Notes under the pieces: model-generated
What the model was told of the DNA's origin: nothing
The model's input: only the letters and a program-made list of their open reading frames with translations
Database searches by the model: none
NCBI RefSeq assembly: GCF_964030865.1
Contig: NZ_OZ034984.1
Location: forward strand, 186,001-250,000
Origin: Spiroplasma endosymbiont of Dioctria linearis
GTDB taxonomy: Bacteria > Bacillota_I > Bacilli_A > Mycoplasmatales > Mycoplasmataceae
Length of the DNA stretch: 64,000 nucleotides
Reading direction: 5' to 3'
Shown: positions 10,513 through 21,871 of the stretch, one piece after another
Numbering within the stretch: the first letter of the stretch is position 1
Layout: the number at the start of each line of letters is the position of its first letter
Translations under genes and position numbers: made by a program

Positions 10513-12525
10513 ATGATTAATATTTTTAGAAAATGAAATATTGATTTGCTTTCACCAATTTTGCTTTTTGGAGCAGATATAAGAGTTGATGATAAAAGAA
10601 ATCTTTTAGTAAAAAAATTAAGAGAATTTCCTGAATTTAAAAACTCTTTTTTTTTAATTCCTGATAACATTGAATGAAAACGCATTCAAGAAAAATTAGA
10701 GTTTAATTTAGAGGAGCAAGAATCACTTATGATTCAATTAGCAAGACTAATTATTTGTTTCGATGATACTGATGCAACTAGCATGGAAAAAATGCTATCA
10801 ACACTAATTTCAAAAGAAAAAAAAATAATTTATATTAAAAATAAAGATTATAATAACGAATCAGAATTTTCAAACATAGTTATGAAGGAAAAATATTTTG
10901 TTATAGAAAATAAATTTAAAAAAATCAAAAATAATATTAAAAAGACAAAAAAGAATACTTTATTTTGAACTTCTTTATATAAAAATGATAATAATAATAG
11001 ACAATTATTTTATAACATAAGAAAAATGGACAAAACTATTAGATTAAATAATAATTTAACATATATGTTTTTTAAAGATAAAAAAAGAGAGGAAAAGCAT
11101 GACTTTAATAGTCAAAATATAAAGTATAATATAGATTATGAAAATAAGGTTATTAATGTTGAAATTCCATATAGACAATTTTTTAATATAATACTTTGTA
11201 TAATAGCATCTTACAATACTAAAAAAATATCAAAATCTACTATTTGTAAAGATATTTTAGATGAGTTTAATCTCGAAGCTCTTCAAACTATAAAGTGATT
11301 ATCTTCAAGACATAAGCACAAAAATAGAAGGGAAGTTCTAATTGAAGACCTTTTAATTGATTTTAGAGTTAAAACAAAATTGAATATAGTTAATAAATTA
11401 TGCATACCATATAAATATATAGAATTTACATTAGAGATACTAAATTTATTAGAAATAATATCGCTTGATAATGATATATTAGAATTGGAAAATTCTGTCT
11501 ATAATAATCTATTACAAAATAGTTTAATTTTAAAAAAAGATTTTTATAAAATGAAAATTACTAATTTTAAGAAACAAATAAGTGAAATATCTGATTTAAT
11601 AGAATTAAAAGATCTTAACTATTTAATTCTAAAAAAGATAAAATTCTGATGTTCATTTCGTATATATAGGAATTTAAAGTTTAGACAGATATATACCTAT
11701 AAAAAAGAGTTTAAGTATTATAAGGAATATCATAATTTTTTTGAAATTATTTTTAATTCCCAATATCTTTTTAATAAAAAATCTATTTTTATAGATAACT
11801 TATTTTCTTATAGAGAAAATAAAAATTATATTCAAATGTTAGAAAAACATGTAGATAATAGTTCTGAATATTTTTTGACTATTGATATTAAAAAGTATTT
11901 TGATAGTATTGATATTAATATTCTTTCTAAAATGATATGAAAAAAACTAAATAAAATTCTTTGATTTGAAGATATAAAGAAAATTGTAAAACACTTTTGT
12001 ATTAAAAATAGAGGACTGAAAATAGGTTTTTCTTGCTCACCATTTTTATCAAATTTATATTTAACTGATTTTGATGAGCAAATATTAAAAGAATGTAAAA
12101 AAGAAGAATTAATTTATACAAGGTATGCAGATGATATACTTATTTCATCAAAAATTGAAATAGATCAAAAATCAATTTTGGAAATTATTAGTTCAAAATT
12201 TGAAAAGTTAAAATTAGAAATAAATAAAGTAAAGCAAAAAAGTATAGACATAAATAAGAATAATTTCAAATATATGGGTGCCACATTTATTAAAAATAAC
12301 AATAAAATTATTTTAAAAAAACCCAACTCATATTTTAATAAAATTAAACAAATTTTTAGAAATGATTTTGATTATAAAAAACTAGTTGGCATGATTCAGC
12401 ACTCTTTTTTAATTAATAGTGAAAATAGTCTTAAACAAATAAATAATATTTTTAAAAAAGAATTTAAAAATGAAGAAGATATTATTTTATTTTTAAAGGA
12501 ATATAATAAAAATTACAAAAAATAG
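10513..12525 (+). CDS. Reverse transcriptase with N-terminal retron-effector-like domain
   Basis: 670 aa; ATG 10513 is preceded by AAAAGGG (10498-10503). The RT domain is C-terminal: motif A TIDIKKYFDSI (D458), CSPFLSNLY (S509-P510), the catalytic YTRYADD (Y538-D541), and a KYMGATF step (G589) before the thumb. Residues ~14-110 are Rossmann-like: ILLFGADIR, a LIPD stretch, an EEQES helix, then ARLIICFDDTDATSMEKM (F83, E92) and KKIIYI. This order resembles the nucleoside-deoxyribosyltransferase-like effectors of St85-type retrons, normally a separate protein. Residues ~115-370 are helical and unassigned. Canonical retron motifs NAxxH and VTG are not evident (YMG at the VTG place), so it is either a divergent retron RT or another defence RT. 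The right neighbour is a dead IS; no partner gene is apparent. Confidence 0.85.
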
Positions 12526-12529
12526 GAGT

Positions 12530-13150
12530 TTATATCTTTAAAGGCATTGTGTTAATCTAAGTACATAGGTCACCCAGTTTTTAGTTTTATAACTCCGAAC
12601 AAAATTATAATTATATGACCAATAATATTTGTATATAAATGAAATATTCTAATGTTTTAAAAATTCAAGATGTTAATCATTATATTAATGTAGTTAAATT
12701 AAAAGATATTGCATTAAATATAATATAAAAGCTAATTCAAGTATTTTAGATAGATATCAAAAACATCATGAGTAATCTGATATTAAAGTATTTGATAGTA
12801 AAAAAAGCGTAGTAAAACCAATGAAGTTAAACTTATAAATAAAGTTAGTAGATATAGTAAAGAAAATAAAGAATTAGAAAAGAAACTTTTTGAATTAGAA
12901 GCCCAAATTAAAGGGGCTGTTTATTTAATAGAGTTTAAGAAGCAAAAGAAAAAAGGAAAATGCAGAAAAAGAGGTTGAATTATTTTAAAATTCTATAGAA
13001 CTATTTATAATAGTTTATCAAAAAGTTAATAAAAACACATATAAAAAAAATGTAATTAGATATATAAATCAGTATATGAATTATCATTAATGGGAAAGAA
13101 TGCGAAGGGAAACTCTTCCAATTTATGGTGTTCGTTATCATAGATATAGA
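12530..13150 (+). mobile_element. Decayed IS3-like element (5' half)
   Basis: Matches the left part of the IS3-like copy at 16803: left-end sequence with ...taatctaagtacataggt..., then a transposase start (aaatgaaatattctaatg...) with stops and frameshifts. Similarity stops near 13145 (ttatggtgttcgttatcata), about a third into the element. Confidence 0.75.
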
Positions 13151-13159
13151 TTATAATTG

Positions 13160-13420
13160 GATACTTTTAAAACATATTCCATAAATTTGTGAATATGTTT
13201 TTTTATTAGAGTATATTGCTCTACGGTATTAATGAGGAGTCTAAGTTGATAGTATTTAGTTTGAAATAACTCTAGTATTTCATCTTTAAAACATTGTTGA
13301 GTTTTATTTACAGATATTTTATTAGTATTTAATAGTAGTTATTTTATAAAATCTCTATTTATTGATTATAAAGGAAGAAAAAAGGTGCTTATTAGTGTTT
13401 TGGATATAATTATTTATGCT
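13160..13420 (-). mobile_element. Decayed ISNCY remnant 3 (right end only)
   Basis: Recognisable by agtatttagtttgaaataa, tttattgattataaaggaag and a degenerate right terminus, matching about 9985-10244 of the intact copy. No coding capacity. Together with the preceding IS3 scrap it fills the space between the RT gene and the chitinase. Confidence 0.65.
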
Positions 13421-13503
13421 TATAAAAATATTTTAATATAATAAAAATATTTTTATTATAATATATAATTATTATATGTATAAATAAAAAAAGGGGTAAA
13501 AGT
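13421..13503 (+). promoter_or_regulatory. Promoter/RBS region of the chitinase lipoprotein
   Basis: AT-only sequence with a TATAAT at about 13459-13464 and AAAAGGGG (13489-13496) before ATG 13504. Confidence 0.45.
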
Positions 13504-16299
13504 ATGAAAAAATTATTATCAATTTTATCTGCAATAGCATTTACTGCTTCAACATCATCAGCTGTTGTAAGCTGTAATTCAACTTCAGATAATACAAAAA
13601 ACATTGATAAGATTATCAAGAAAAAGGATTTAGGTAAAATTAACAATGTAAGTGAGAATATTTTAAAAAAAGCACTTAAAGAGAATAATCCAAAAGTGGA
13701 TGTTGATAAATTAGCACTAAAAGATGTTGATTTATTTAATGGAAATGCAGTCTTTGTTCCCAAAAATAAAGCAACTGACTATTCTGGAGAAGCTCGTGTT
13801 AAATTTGATTTTGGTAATAGAAAAGCAGATTCTCAATATTTATGAGAATCTATTACAAATACTTGATTGGGAACAATTGACAAAAATGATGAAAATACAA
13901 TAAAAGAAGAGCTAAAAGGACTTAATCCTTTACTTAATACAGACCAATTAGAAGTTAAAAATATTAATTCATGAGGGGCTACAATTGAAGCAAAGAGTGA
14001 TTCAACTCTTTATAAAGGTCAATCAACAGTTTCTTATAGTGTAATTAATGATGCATCTTCTTCAAAAAAAGCTCTTTCTTCTGTAGTAAAAAACAGTTGA
14101 TTAGGTGATATTAGTGTTGGTGCAAACAAAGAAGAAACTGAAAGAAATATATTAACTGCTTTAGAGCAAAAAAATAGTGGAATTAAAACTAGTGAGTTAG
14201 AAGTTAGATCAATAAGTGATTGAGGAGCACAAGTAAGTGCTAAAGAAAACTCAGAAGTATATCAAGATGAATGCTACATTAGTTTTACTTTAAAAGGAAA
14301 TTCAGCAGGTCAAGGAGCAGGAGCAACTTCACTTTATAATGAAGTTAAAACAACTTGATTGGGTAATATTTCAGATACAAAAGAAGCAACCATTATGGAA
14401 GCTGTTAAAAGAAACAATCCAAATTTAGATACTTCAAAATTAACTTTAAAAGGTACTAATCAATATAACTCAATTTTAATTCCTAATGAAGCTGGTAAAG
14501 AAGTATATAAAGATGAAGTATGACTTTCATATGGTATTTCAGAAAATGCTAAACCATTTGAAAAAGAAGAATTAAGTAAAGTTATTGAAAATAAAAACTT
14601 TGATACAAATTCTGCTATTAAATTAGCAGAAGGTGAAGAACTAAAAGATTTAAAAGTAAAAGAATTAGTTTACAATTCAAATAGAAGTTTAGATTCAAAT
14701 CAAATTGAAATCTCTTATATAACAGAAATTTCAAGTGATAATAATGAATATCAAAAATTCTCAGCAAAAGTAAATGCCAAAGAAAATTCATATAGTTATA
14801 AAGGTTCTGCCGAGATTAATTTCTATACTTCAACAACTGTTATAGAGGCCAAAGAATTAAGCAATGTTATTGAAAACAATCAGTTGGGGGAACTTAATGA
14901 AAATACAGAAGCTGCAATTTTAAGTACTTTAGTAGAAAAAAACCCAAACTTAGACTTAGGAAGTATTGAAGTTAAAAATATAACACAAACAAGTGCAACT
15001 ATTAATTCTATTAGTGAAAGCAAAATTTATAAAGGTTCTGCTGAAGTTAACTTTACAGTTAAACAAGAAGAAGTTGTACCTGAAAATAAAAAAGATTTAG
15101 CAGAAGACTTAAAACAAACTGATTTAGGAGAGCTTGATGGCGCAAATACTTCAGCAATCTTGGATGCAGTTTATGGCAAAAATAAAAATGTAATAAAAAA
15201 TGAAATTGAAGTTAAAAATATTACTACAACTGGAGCAAAAATTAAAGCAAAAGCAAAATCTGAATTTTATAAAGAAGAGTCTGAAGTTTTAATTACTTAT
15301 ACTTTAAAAGCTAATGGTGAAAAACCAAAACCATCTAATGACGCTTTATTAGTAGGATACTGATATGAGTGAGGTGGATCAGAACAACACAATAATCCAG
15401 TTGATCTATTAAATAGTAATGAATTATTAAATTCTGCATATAATGTAATTGATATTTCATTCTTATATACATGAGAACCATATGCAATGCCTACTTTTGA
15501 ACCATTTAGTCCAACAAGCAAAACTAGAATTAAAGAAGGAATTAAATCTTTACAAAATGCTGGTAAAAAAGTAATTCTATCAATGGGTGGAGCTACTGGT
15601 GGAGAAATGAGATTTAGACAAGACCAAACTGATCAATTAACTGCTACATTTATTAAGTACATGGATGAATATGGATTTGATGGAATTGATATCGATTGAG
15701 AAGGTGGAGCACTTGGAGACAGAGAAAGTCAACAAACTACAATCTCAGCTTTAAAAGAAGCTAAAAAAATTCAAAACTCAAAAGGTAAAGAATTTATGTT
15801 AACAATGGCTCCAGAATTACCGTACTTAAAATATAATACAGAAGCTGGTAGTCAAGGAAGTTATATTCCTTTCTTAAAAGGGCTTGATGGTATTTATGAT
15901 TTTATTAATCCTCAATACTATAATGGATGAGCATTTGGACCATTTATTGATCAAGAAGAAAAAGACTATTTAGGAGTTAATAAATCTTATATTTCAAATG
16001 ATGATAGTGAGTATAGAGGAGAATTCTACTACTTAGTAACAAAATATTTAACAACAAAATATAGTTCTCAAAATGATTTCTATGAAAAAATTCCAACAAA
16101 TAAATTTGTTTTAGGAGCTGCTACTAATGAAACTGCAGGTAGAGGTGCAGCAACAAGAGAATCAATTTATAAAGCATATGTTTTATTAGAAAATGACAAT
16201 ATTCACATTCGTGGATTAATGACATGAGCTATTAACTTTGATGCTGTTGCAAATTGAATGTTTGAAGCTTGATTCAAAGAAACTTGAGGAAATAAATAG
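13504..16299 (+). CDS. Lipoprotein chitinase: repeated modules plus GH18 domain
   Basis: 931 aa with many TGA Trp codons. The signal peptide ends in a lipobox SAVVSC, so it is anchored on the outer face of the membrane. Residues ~40-610 hold about seven divergent modules of 70-80 aa. They follow the pattern W/xLGxI...NPxLDxxxLxVKNI...SxxYKGxxxVxF and probably act as spacers or adhesive units. The GH18 barrel starts near 613 (LLVGYWYEW), contains the KVILSMGG strand and the catalytic DGIDIDWE (D726, D729, D731, E733), and ends with TWAINFD and a C-terminal W. GH18 enzymes cleave chitin or related beta-1,4-GlcNAc chains by substrate-assisted catalysis. Attack on arthropod gut or cuticle chitin is inferred. 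Monocistronic: own promoter region and terminator. Confidence 0.9.
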
Positions 16300-16327
16300 T
16301 TTATAGTTAAATTTAAGTAAATCAAAG

Positions 16328-16360
16328 AACTTATACAAATTATATGTATAAGTTTTTTTT
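16328..16360 (+). terminator. Terminator after the chitinase gene
   Basis: A 9-bp stem (16328-16336 with 16346-16354) and a following T run, 29 bp after the stop. Confidence 0.75.
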
Positions 16361-16364
16361 ATTC

Positions 16365-16750
16365 TAATTTTTAATAAATTCTAATACTAAAGTCATAATG
16401 TTTAGTTTGAAATAATTCCATTATTTCATCTTTTAAAGATGCTAAATTTTATTTGCAAGTAATGTATTGGTATTTTATAAATAAAATTTCTAGTTTCAAT
16501 CTCTTTATCCTTTTTAAGTTTTTATCTTGTATATCTAATACTATAAACTAACTTAAATCTCTGTGTTTTAAAAGAGTCTTTTCTTAAAGATAATCCATTA
16601 ATTAATCTTAATTGTTTTTGCTTCATTATATTTAATAGTAGTTGTTTCATAAAAAATTCATTTATTGATTATAAAGGGGAACAAAGGCGCTTGTTAATAT
16701 GTAGCGAAATAATTGCTTATTACTCATACTATAATTTGAAAATGTGTCAA
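16365..16750 (-). mobile_element. Decayed ISNCY remnant 4 (right part)
   Basis: Matches about 9975-10250 of the intact copy (taatactaaagtcataatgt..., tttattgattataaagggga, cgcttgttaatatgtag, ttattactcata) with indels and stops. It carries the short downstream repeat (16738-16785) shared with remnants 1 and 2. Confidence 0.75.
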
Positions 16751-16802
16751 TATTTTTATAATAATAGAGTTAGTTATAAACTATAGGTGCCATAAAAAAA
16801 AT

Positions 16803-18243
16803 GGTATTGGGTGGTCTAAGTACATAGGTCTCCCAATTTTTTCGTTTTATAATTTAGAACAAGATTATAATTGTATTAGCAAGAAAGGTTGTATCTAAAT
16901 GAAATATTCAAATGAGTTAAAAATTCAAGCTGTTAATGATTATATTAATGGAATTAAATTAAAAGATATTGCAATTAAATATAATATAAAAGCTAATTCA
17001 AGTATTTTAGATTGATATCAAAAATATCATGAGTCATCTGATATTAAAGTATTTGAGAGGAAAAAACGTAGTAAAACCAATGAAGTTAGACTTAAAAATA
17101 AAGTTAGCAAATATAGTGAAGAGAATAAAGAATTGAAAAAGAGGCTTTTTGAATTAGAATCACAAATTAAACGAAGTGCTGATTTAATAGAACTTAAGAA
17201 GGAAAAGAAGAAAAGAGAACAAGCAGAGAAGGAAGTTGAGTTATTAAAAAAGTCCATAGCATCATTTCTAATAGGTTATCAAAAGGTTAATAAAAAGGCA
17301 TATACAAAAAAAGATATAACTCAGATATATCAAACAGTATATGAATTATCATTAATGGGAAATGATGCAAAACAAACTATTCTAATTTATGGTGTTGGTT
17401 ATCGTAGTTATACTAATTGAATTAAAAGAGGAAAACCCAAATATAAAAGACAATATCATATTCATGCAAAAGAAGCCGTAGAAAGTATTTATTCAAGGAA
17501 GGACGGTATCTTTGGTGCTGAAAAAGCTAGATTAAAGATATTAAAAGACTTCAATATAAATCTTTCTAGAGAGACAATTATTGAACTTAGAAGAGAAGTT
17601 TTATTAAAATTAAAAAAAGAAATAGCATCTTCTAAATCAAAAACAAGAATGGGAATAAGTACTCATAAAAAATATACCTCATTAGATCTTATAAAAGGAG
17701 ATTATAGCTCTAATAAATATTTAGAAAGGATTGGAATCGATGGTACATGATTTAAAAATATTTATATTGGAGGAGTTAAAACAAACGCTTATTTTTACCT
17801 GCATATGACTTTTACTCTAATGAAATTAGTTCATATTCAGTTGGCAACTCTGAAAATATACTAGTAACTCTTGAAATGCTAGAAGGTTTAGTAAGAAAAA
17901 TGGACTTAGTTAGAATAAATAAAATTATTATGCATAGTGATTTAGGTTCTGCATTTACAAGTAAAGAAACGGAAAAATTTTGTAAGCAACATAATATAAT
18001 TAGATCAAATTCAGTATCAGGATTTAAAGGTAATCAATTTGTAGAACAAACACATAGATGAGTCAAAAAGTATTTTTATTTAATATTTGGTAATAAATTT
18101 AATAATGATCAACATTTTAGAATTTGTATATATAAATTTGTTAAAATTTTTAATAGTACAAATATAATCTTAAAAAATGGATGTACACCAAACGAAATGA
18201 TCCAAAATTTTAGGAAATAATGTTACTTAGCCTCCCCAATACC
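16803..18243 (+). mobile_element. IS3-like element, copy A1
   Basis: Left end ggtattgggtggtctaagta and right end ...tacttagcctccccaatacc are imperfect inverted repeats of about 20 bp. It contains one transposase reading frame with a single frameshift. It is the best preserved of the seven IS3-like copies in the window. Confidence 0.85.
16899..18220 (+). pseudogene. IS3-like transposase, one frameshift
   Basis: About 440 codons from ATG 16899. N-terminal helix-turn-helix (LKIQAVNDYI...LKDIAIKYNIK), then a Lys/Glu-rich coiled coil (leucine-zipper-like, residues ~65-115), then a DDE catalytic core. D lies in GIDGTWFKN, D in IIMHSDLGSAFTSKE, and E in the GNQFVEQTH stretch. The frame shifts near 17787: comparison with copy A2 (23850) shows one base missing in the acaaac/acaaaac stretch. 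The remainder is open to TAA 18218-18220. OrfA- and OrfB-type parts are in one continuous frame, without the usual -1 frameshift window at their junction. A sequencing error at 17787 would make it an intact gene. Confidence 0.8.
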
Positions 18244-18287
18244 TACCAAATAAAGTTTTTTAGTATTATTATTTTCCAATAAAACTC

Positions 18288-18317
18288 TTGCTTTTTTTTT
18301 TTTTTTTTAAATATACT
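18288..18317 (+). promoter_or_regulatory. Poly(T)-spacer promoter of lipoprotein A1
   Basis: Candidate -35 TTGCTT (18288-18293), 18-nt spacer made almost entirely of a 17-T run (18292-18308), then -10 TATACT (18312-18317), 31 bp before ATG 18348. Because the homopolymer fills the spacer, slippage would change promoter geometry, as in the vlp genes of Mycoplasma hyorhinis. Confidence 0.65.
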
Positions 18318-18347
18318 AAAAATAGTTTTATAAAAGGAGAAGATAAA

Positions 18348-20057
18348 ATGAAAAAAATATTAGGTTTTTTAGGAGCAATGACTTTTACTATTTCAACTAG
18401 TGTTAGTGTTATTGCTTGTGGTAATAAAGAGGTAACTGACCCTGCTCCAGATGAAAATGTCTTTGAGGAACTATTTAAAGACTTTGAAAATGAAATTCAA
18501 AACATATTTAATAAGCATTACTCAGAAAAAAGCTTAGGTTTTTCTGTAATGAATGATAGTGTTGAAGAAAAGGGGTTTACTTTTTTAAATGAAAGTAAGC
18601 TTAGTAGTCTAAAAAATGGAGAGCATGTATTAGAAGGGGAATTATTAAATGATTTTAAGCACGACTTAAACATTTTACTAGATGATACTGCTTTAAGAAC
18701 AAAAATAAATGCCTTAGGAAATCAACCAGAATATAACTTGTTAACAACAGGATTACCAAATGGTATCTATAATGATCTTAATTTAAAAGAAAATAAAATA
18801 GATATCAATATTAAAAGCAACAACGAAAGTAATGCTGCAGGAAAAAGTAAATTTTCAGCAACAGTTTCATTTTCAATAGCAATTGATATAAATTATATGA
18901 AGAATAATGAATTGCAACATAAAAATAGTGACTACTTAGCATTAACTTTCTCATTGTTAAATGATGAGACAATTAGTGAATCAATTAATCAAATTCAATT
19001 ATTATTAGGAGAGCAGTTATATAAAAGTGAAAAGTCACCCTTATTTTTAACAGATTCAAAATTAGGTATATCAGATTCTGCTTTTAAAGAAAATATTCAA
19101 GAAGATGTAAAAAATTATACTAATACTTCTTCTACTGAAGGAAGTTTTAAAAGTCAAATAGCTGATGCTACAAAAAAAATTTTAGAAGAGAATTCAATTA
19201 TTGGTTCTGAAGTTATAACAAATGAACAGTCTACTGAAAATATTGTATGAGATAAACAATATGCTAAATTTAACTCTTCAAATGCAAAAACTATAACTAC
19301 TCAATCAGATATATTTAATAAAATTTTAATTAATAAAGACCCAAATGTTAGTTATGAACAAAAACAAGAAATAATTAAAAAGGAATATGAAAAGCAATTA
19401 GATGATACAAATTTTAAAAAAAGTTTTGAAAGCTTTATAAAGGATAGAGGATTTAGTTCAATTGAAAGCAAAACTAATTTCGAAAGTGTTTTAGGTTTTG
19501 GAACTTTAAATATAAGTGGACTACAAATAAAAGTAGCAGATATAATTTATGAAATACCAACACTAGTTTTAGGTTTTGACTATAGTGTTGAAAATGACAA
19601 TAGCTCTCTTTTTAAAAGAGCAGACTATTCAAAACAAATTTTAGATAGCATGCAAGCCTTTAGAAATTCATATGATATTAGTTCTAGTGAAGATAGTATT
19701 ATGACTTTCTCAGATGAAAGAGTTTGAAAAAATGCTAATGAGTTATTTAAAAATAATAAAGATAATTTTTCAAAATCTGAACTAAACACTTTAATTGTTG
19801 GTTCAGGATTAGAAACAAGTCCAGAATATAATAAAGAAATAGCAAAGAATGGAAAAATAGGACAATTTAATTTTTATTTAAATTCAAGTGCAAGATTTTC
19901 TTTAACAGATGATGGTATTAAATATAAGTCAGGTAGTGCAACTGGTAACCAATTAAGAATTCAACTTGGAGTATTTTTCATTGATATACATTTTAATTCA
20001 AATGACAATGATCTACTATCAAATGGAGGATTTTTGTTTAAAAAGGGTGTTAGTTAA
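18348..20057 (+). CDS. Surface lipoprotein, family A, copy 1
   Basis: 569 aa. ATG 18348 follows AAAAGGAGA (18333-18341). Signal peptide MKKILGFLGAMTFTISTS with lipobox SVIAC, so lipidated and exposed outside the cell. The mature part has no domain I recognise; it is Lys/Asn/Ser-rich with LPNGIYNDLNLKEN and a central FESVLGFGTLNISGLQI block. The first gene of a three-gene operon: the permease starts 1 bp after the stop. Linkage suggests it works with that transporter, as substrate-binding, cargo or immunity protein, but none of these is shown. Its promoter is probably phase-variable. Differences from copy A2 concentrate in residues ~230-330 and the C-terminal 90. Confidence 0.85.
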
Positions 20058-20058
20058 T

Positions 20059-21870
20059 ATGATAGTTGAAAATAAAAAGTCGATTCCATTAGCAAAACTA
20101 ATTGGGTTCAATCTTAAACTATATTTAAAAGACAAATCTATTATAATTTTGTCTTTTATTATTTTAATACTAACTTTATTTTTCAGTATTTTAATATCAG
20201 TGTATAAAAAATCAAATACAAGTATTATACTTTTTTATAATTACTTTTTTATAATTACTTTTTCAGTTTTATTATTTCTCTTAATTTTAAGAATGGTTCA
20301 GTTGATGCTTAATAATAAAATTGATGATAAAACAATTTATTTAATGATTTCTACTAATATCTCTAGAAAAAAAATAATATTTACATTAGTAATAACGACT
20401 TTAATTTATTTGCTAGCAATTCAAACAATTATTTTTTTACTACCCAATATTTTTCTTTCACTTGCATCTTTAAAAATAAACGAAGTTCTTTTAAGAATAA
20501 CATTAGTTCACTTTATTTATGCTTTATGTTATGGCTTTTGTTTAACTTCATTTTTTATTTTTTTATCCACTACATTAAAAATGCAGGTTTCAACAATTTT
20601 ATGTTCCCTTATTTTGGCTACAAATTTTATTAATAGCTTACCAGCACAATTTATGAAAGAATCTGAAAAAAGTATTGTATTAAGTTTTGAGGGTGGTCAA
20701 GCTTTTCAAGTTACTGAAATTTATAAGGCTTTTGATTTACAAGAACACATTAAAAACGAACAAATTAAATATCCATTACTTAGTAAGTATATTAATAATT
20801 TTTTTATTGAAAATGAGTTACTATCAGGACAGTCTTTTCAAACAGCAAATATTATTAATTTAAGAAAGCAGTTTTGAAGAAATTTAGGTTTAATAAATAG
20901 TGAAAATAAAAATTACAGTTTAACTAATCAAAGACTAGCAAAAGTTCCAGATAACTGATCTAAAGCAGATTGAAAAGTTGGTGATCAAGTAGATATTAAT
21001 TTTTCTGTTGAAGATACTTTCATTACCAGAGATGAACTAATTGAATTATCAAAGGATTCAAATAATGAATATCAAAAGATTTTAATGGAGTTTTTAAATT
21101 TTATGTCTTATATTAATAAATACTTTATTAATGATTTAACTTTTCAAAAAAATTTTTATCAGCTATATGATGACTTTCCTTCAATAGTAGAAGGATCTGA
21201 TGTATCTTATATCCAAAATAAAACCTCAAAGGTTTCAAAAGTGTCGTTCAAAATTGAAACAACTGGTGAGGAAGTTATATTAGGAGCAAAAAATAATCTA
21301 ACAAGCGAGCTTATAAAATCAATGTATACAAATTATTTAGGAAGAAATACTAGTGGAATTGCTTTGAGTGAATCACCAGAAATGGATACTCTGATTAATT
21401 CAGAAGAGGGTTTATTTAGCCCAGTTATGTTAACAGCTAGAATTCTTGAAGATTATTTTATTAAATATTGTTCTATTTATACAATTGCAACTACTAAAGC
21501 AATTTCATTGAATAAAAGTTATTTTGATTATCAAAAGGCAAGAACAAAAAATGAACTTTTTTTTCAAATGAACTTTATTGCAAATAATTTATTGAATTTT
21601 ACATATTATGCAAAGAATGCTTCAGAGGGTATCTGATTTAATGAAGAAAATACTAGTGTAATTAACTTTAATAATCAAGATAATTCATTTTTGCCTTATA
21701 AACTTTATTCCTTTAAGATAAATAAAAATGAATTAGGTTTAGATACTATTGATCCCTTATCCTATAATAATTTTATTCCACCATATATCTATTTAATCAT
21801 TCAATTAACTTTTGCCATTATTAATTTATTTATCTCTATCCTATTATTAAATAGAAAGGATTTAAACTAG
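20059..21870 (+). CDS. ABC-2 type permease, family A, copy 1
   Basis: 603 aa; ATG 20059 is 1 bp after the lipoprotein stop, with AAAAGGG (20041-20046) inside the end of that gene as ribosome site. Hydrophobic helices lie at about residues 30-50, 60-83, 105-130, 145-170 and 183-205. About 360 hydrophilic residues follow, then one C-terminal helix (PPYIYLIIQLTFAIINLFI). Five or six TMs split by a large domain before the last helix suits an ABC-2-like exporter with a big extracytoplasmic loop, which could contact the co-encoded lipoprotein. The C-terminal stop is 1 bp before the ATPase start. The transported substrate is unknown. Confidence 0.8.
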
Positions 21871-21871
21871 A

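Noticed and set aside
18292-18308. Poly(T) run as the tail of a terminator
   Set aside because: No stem directly abuts the run in array A, and in array B the hairpin ends about 20 nt earlier with its own T tail. The -35/-10 placement on either side fits a promoter better.
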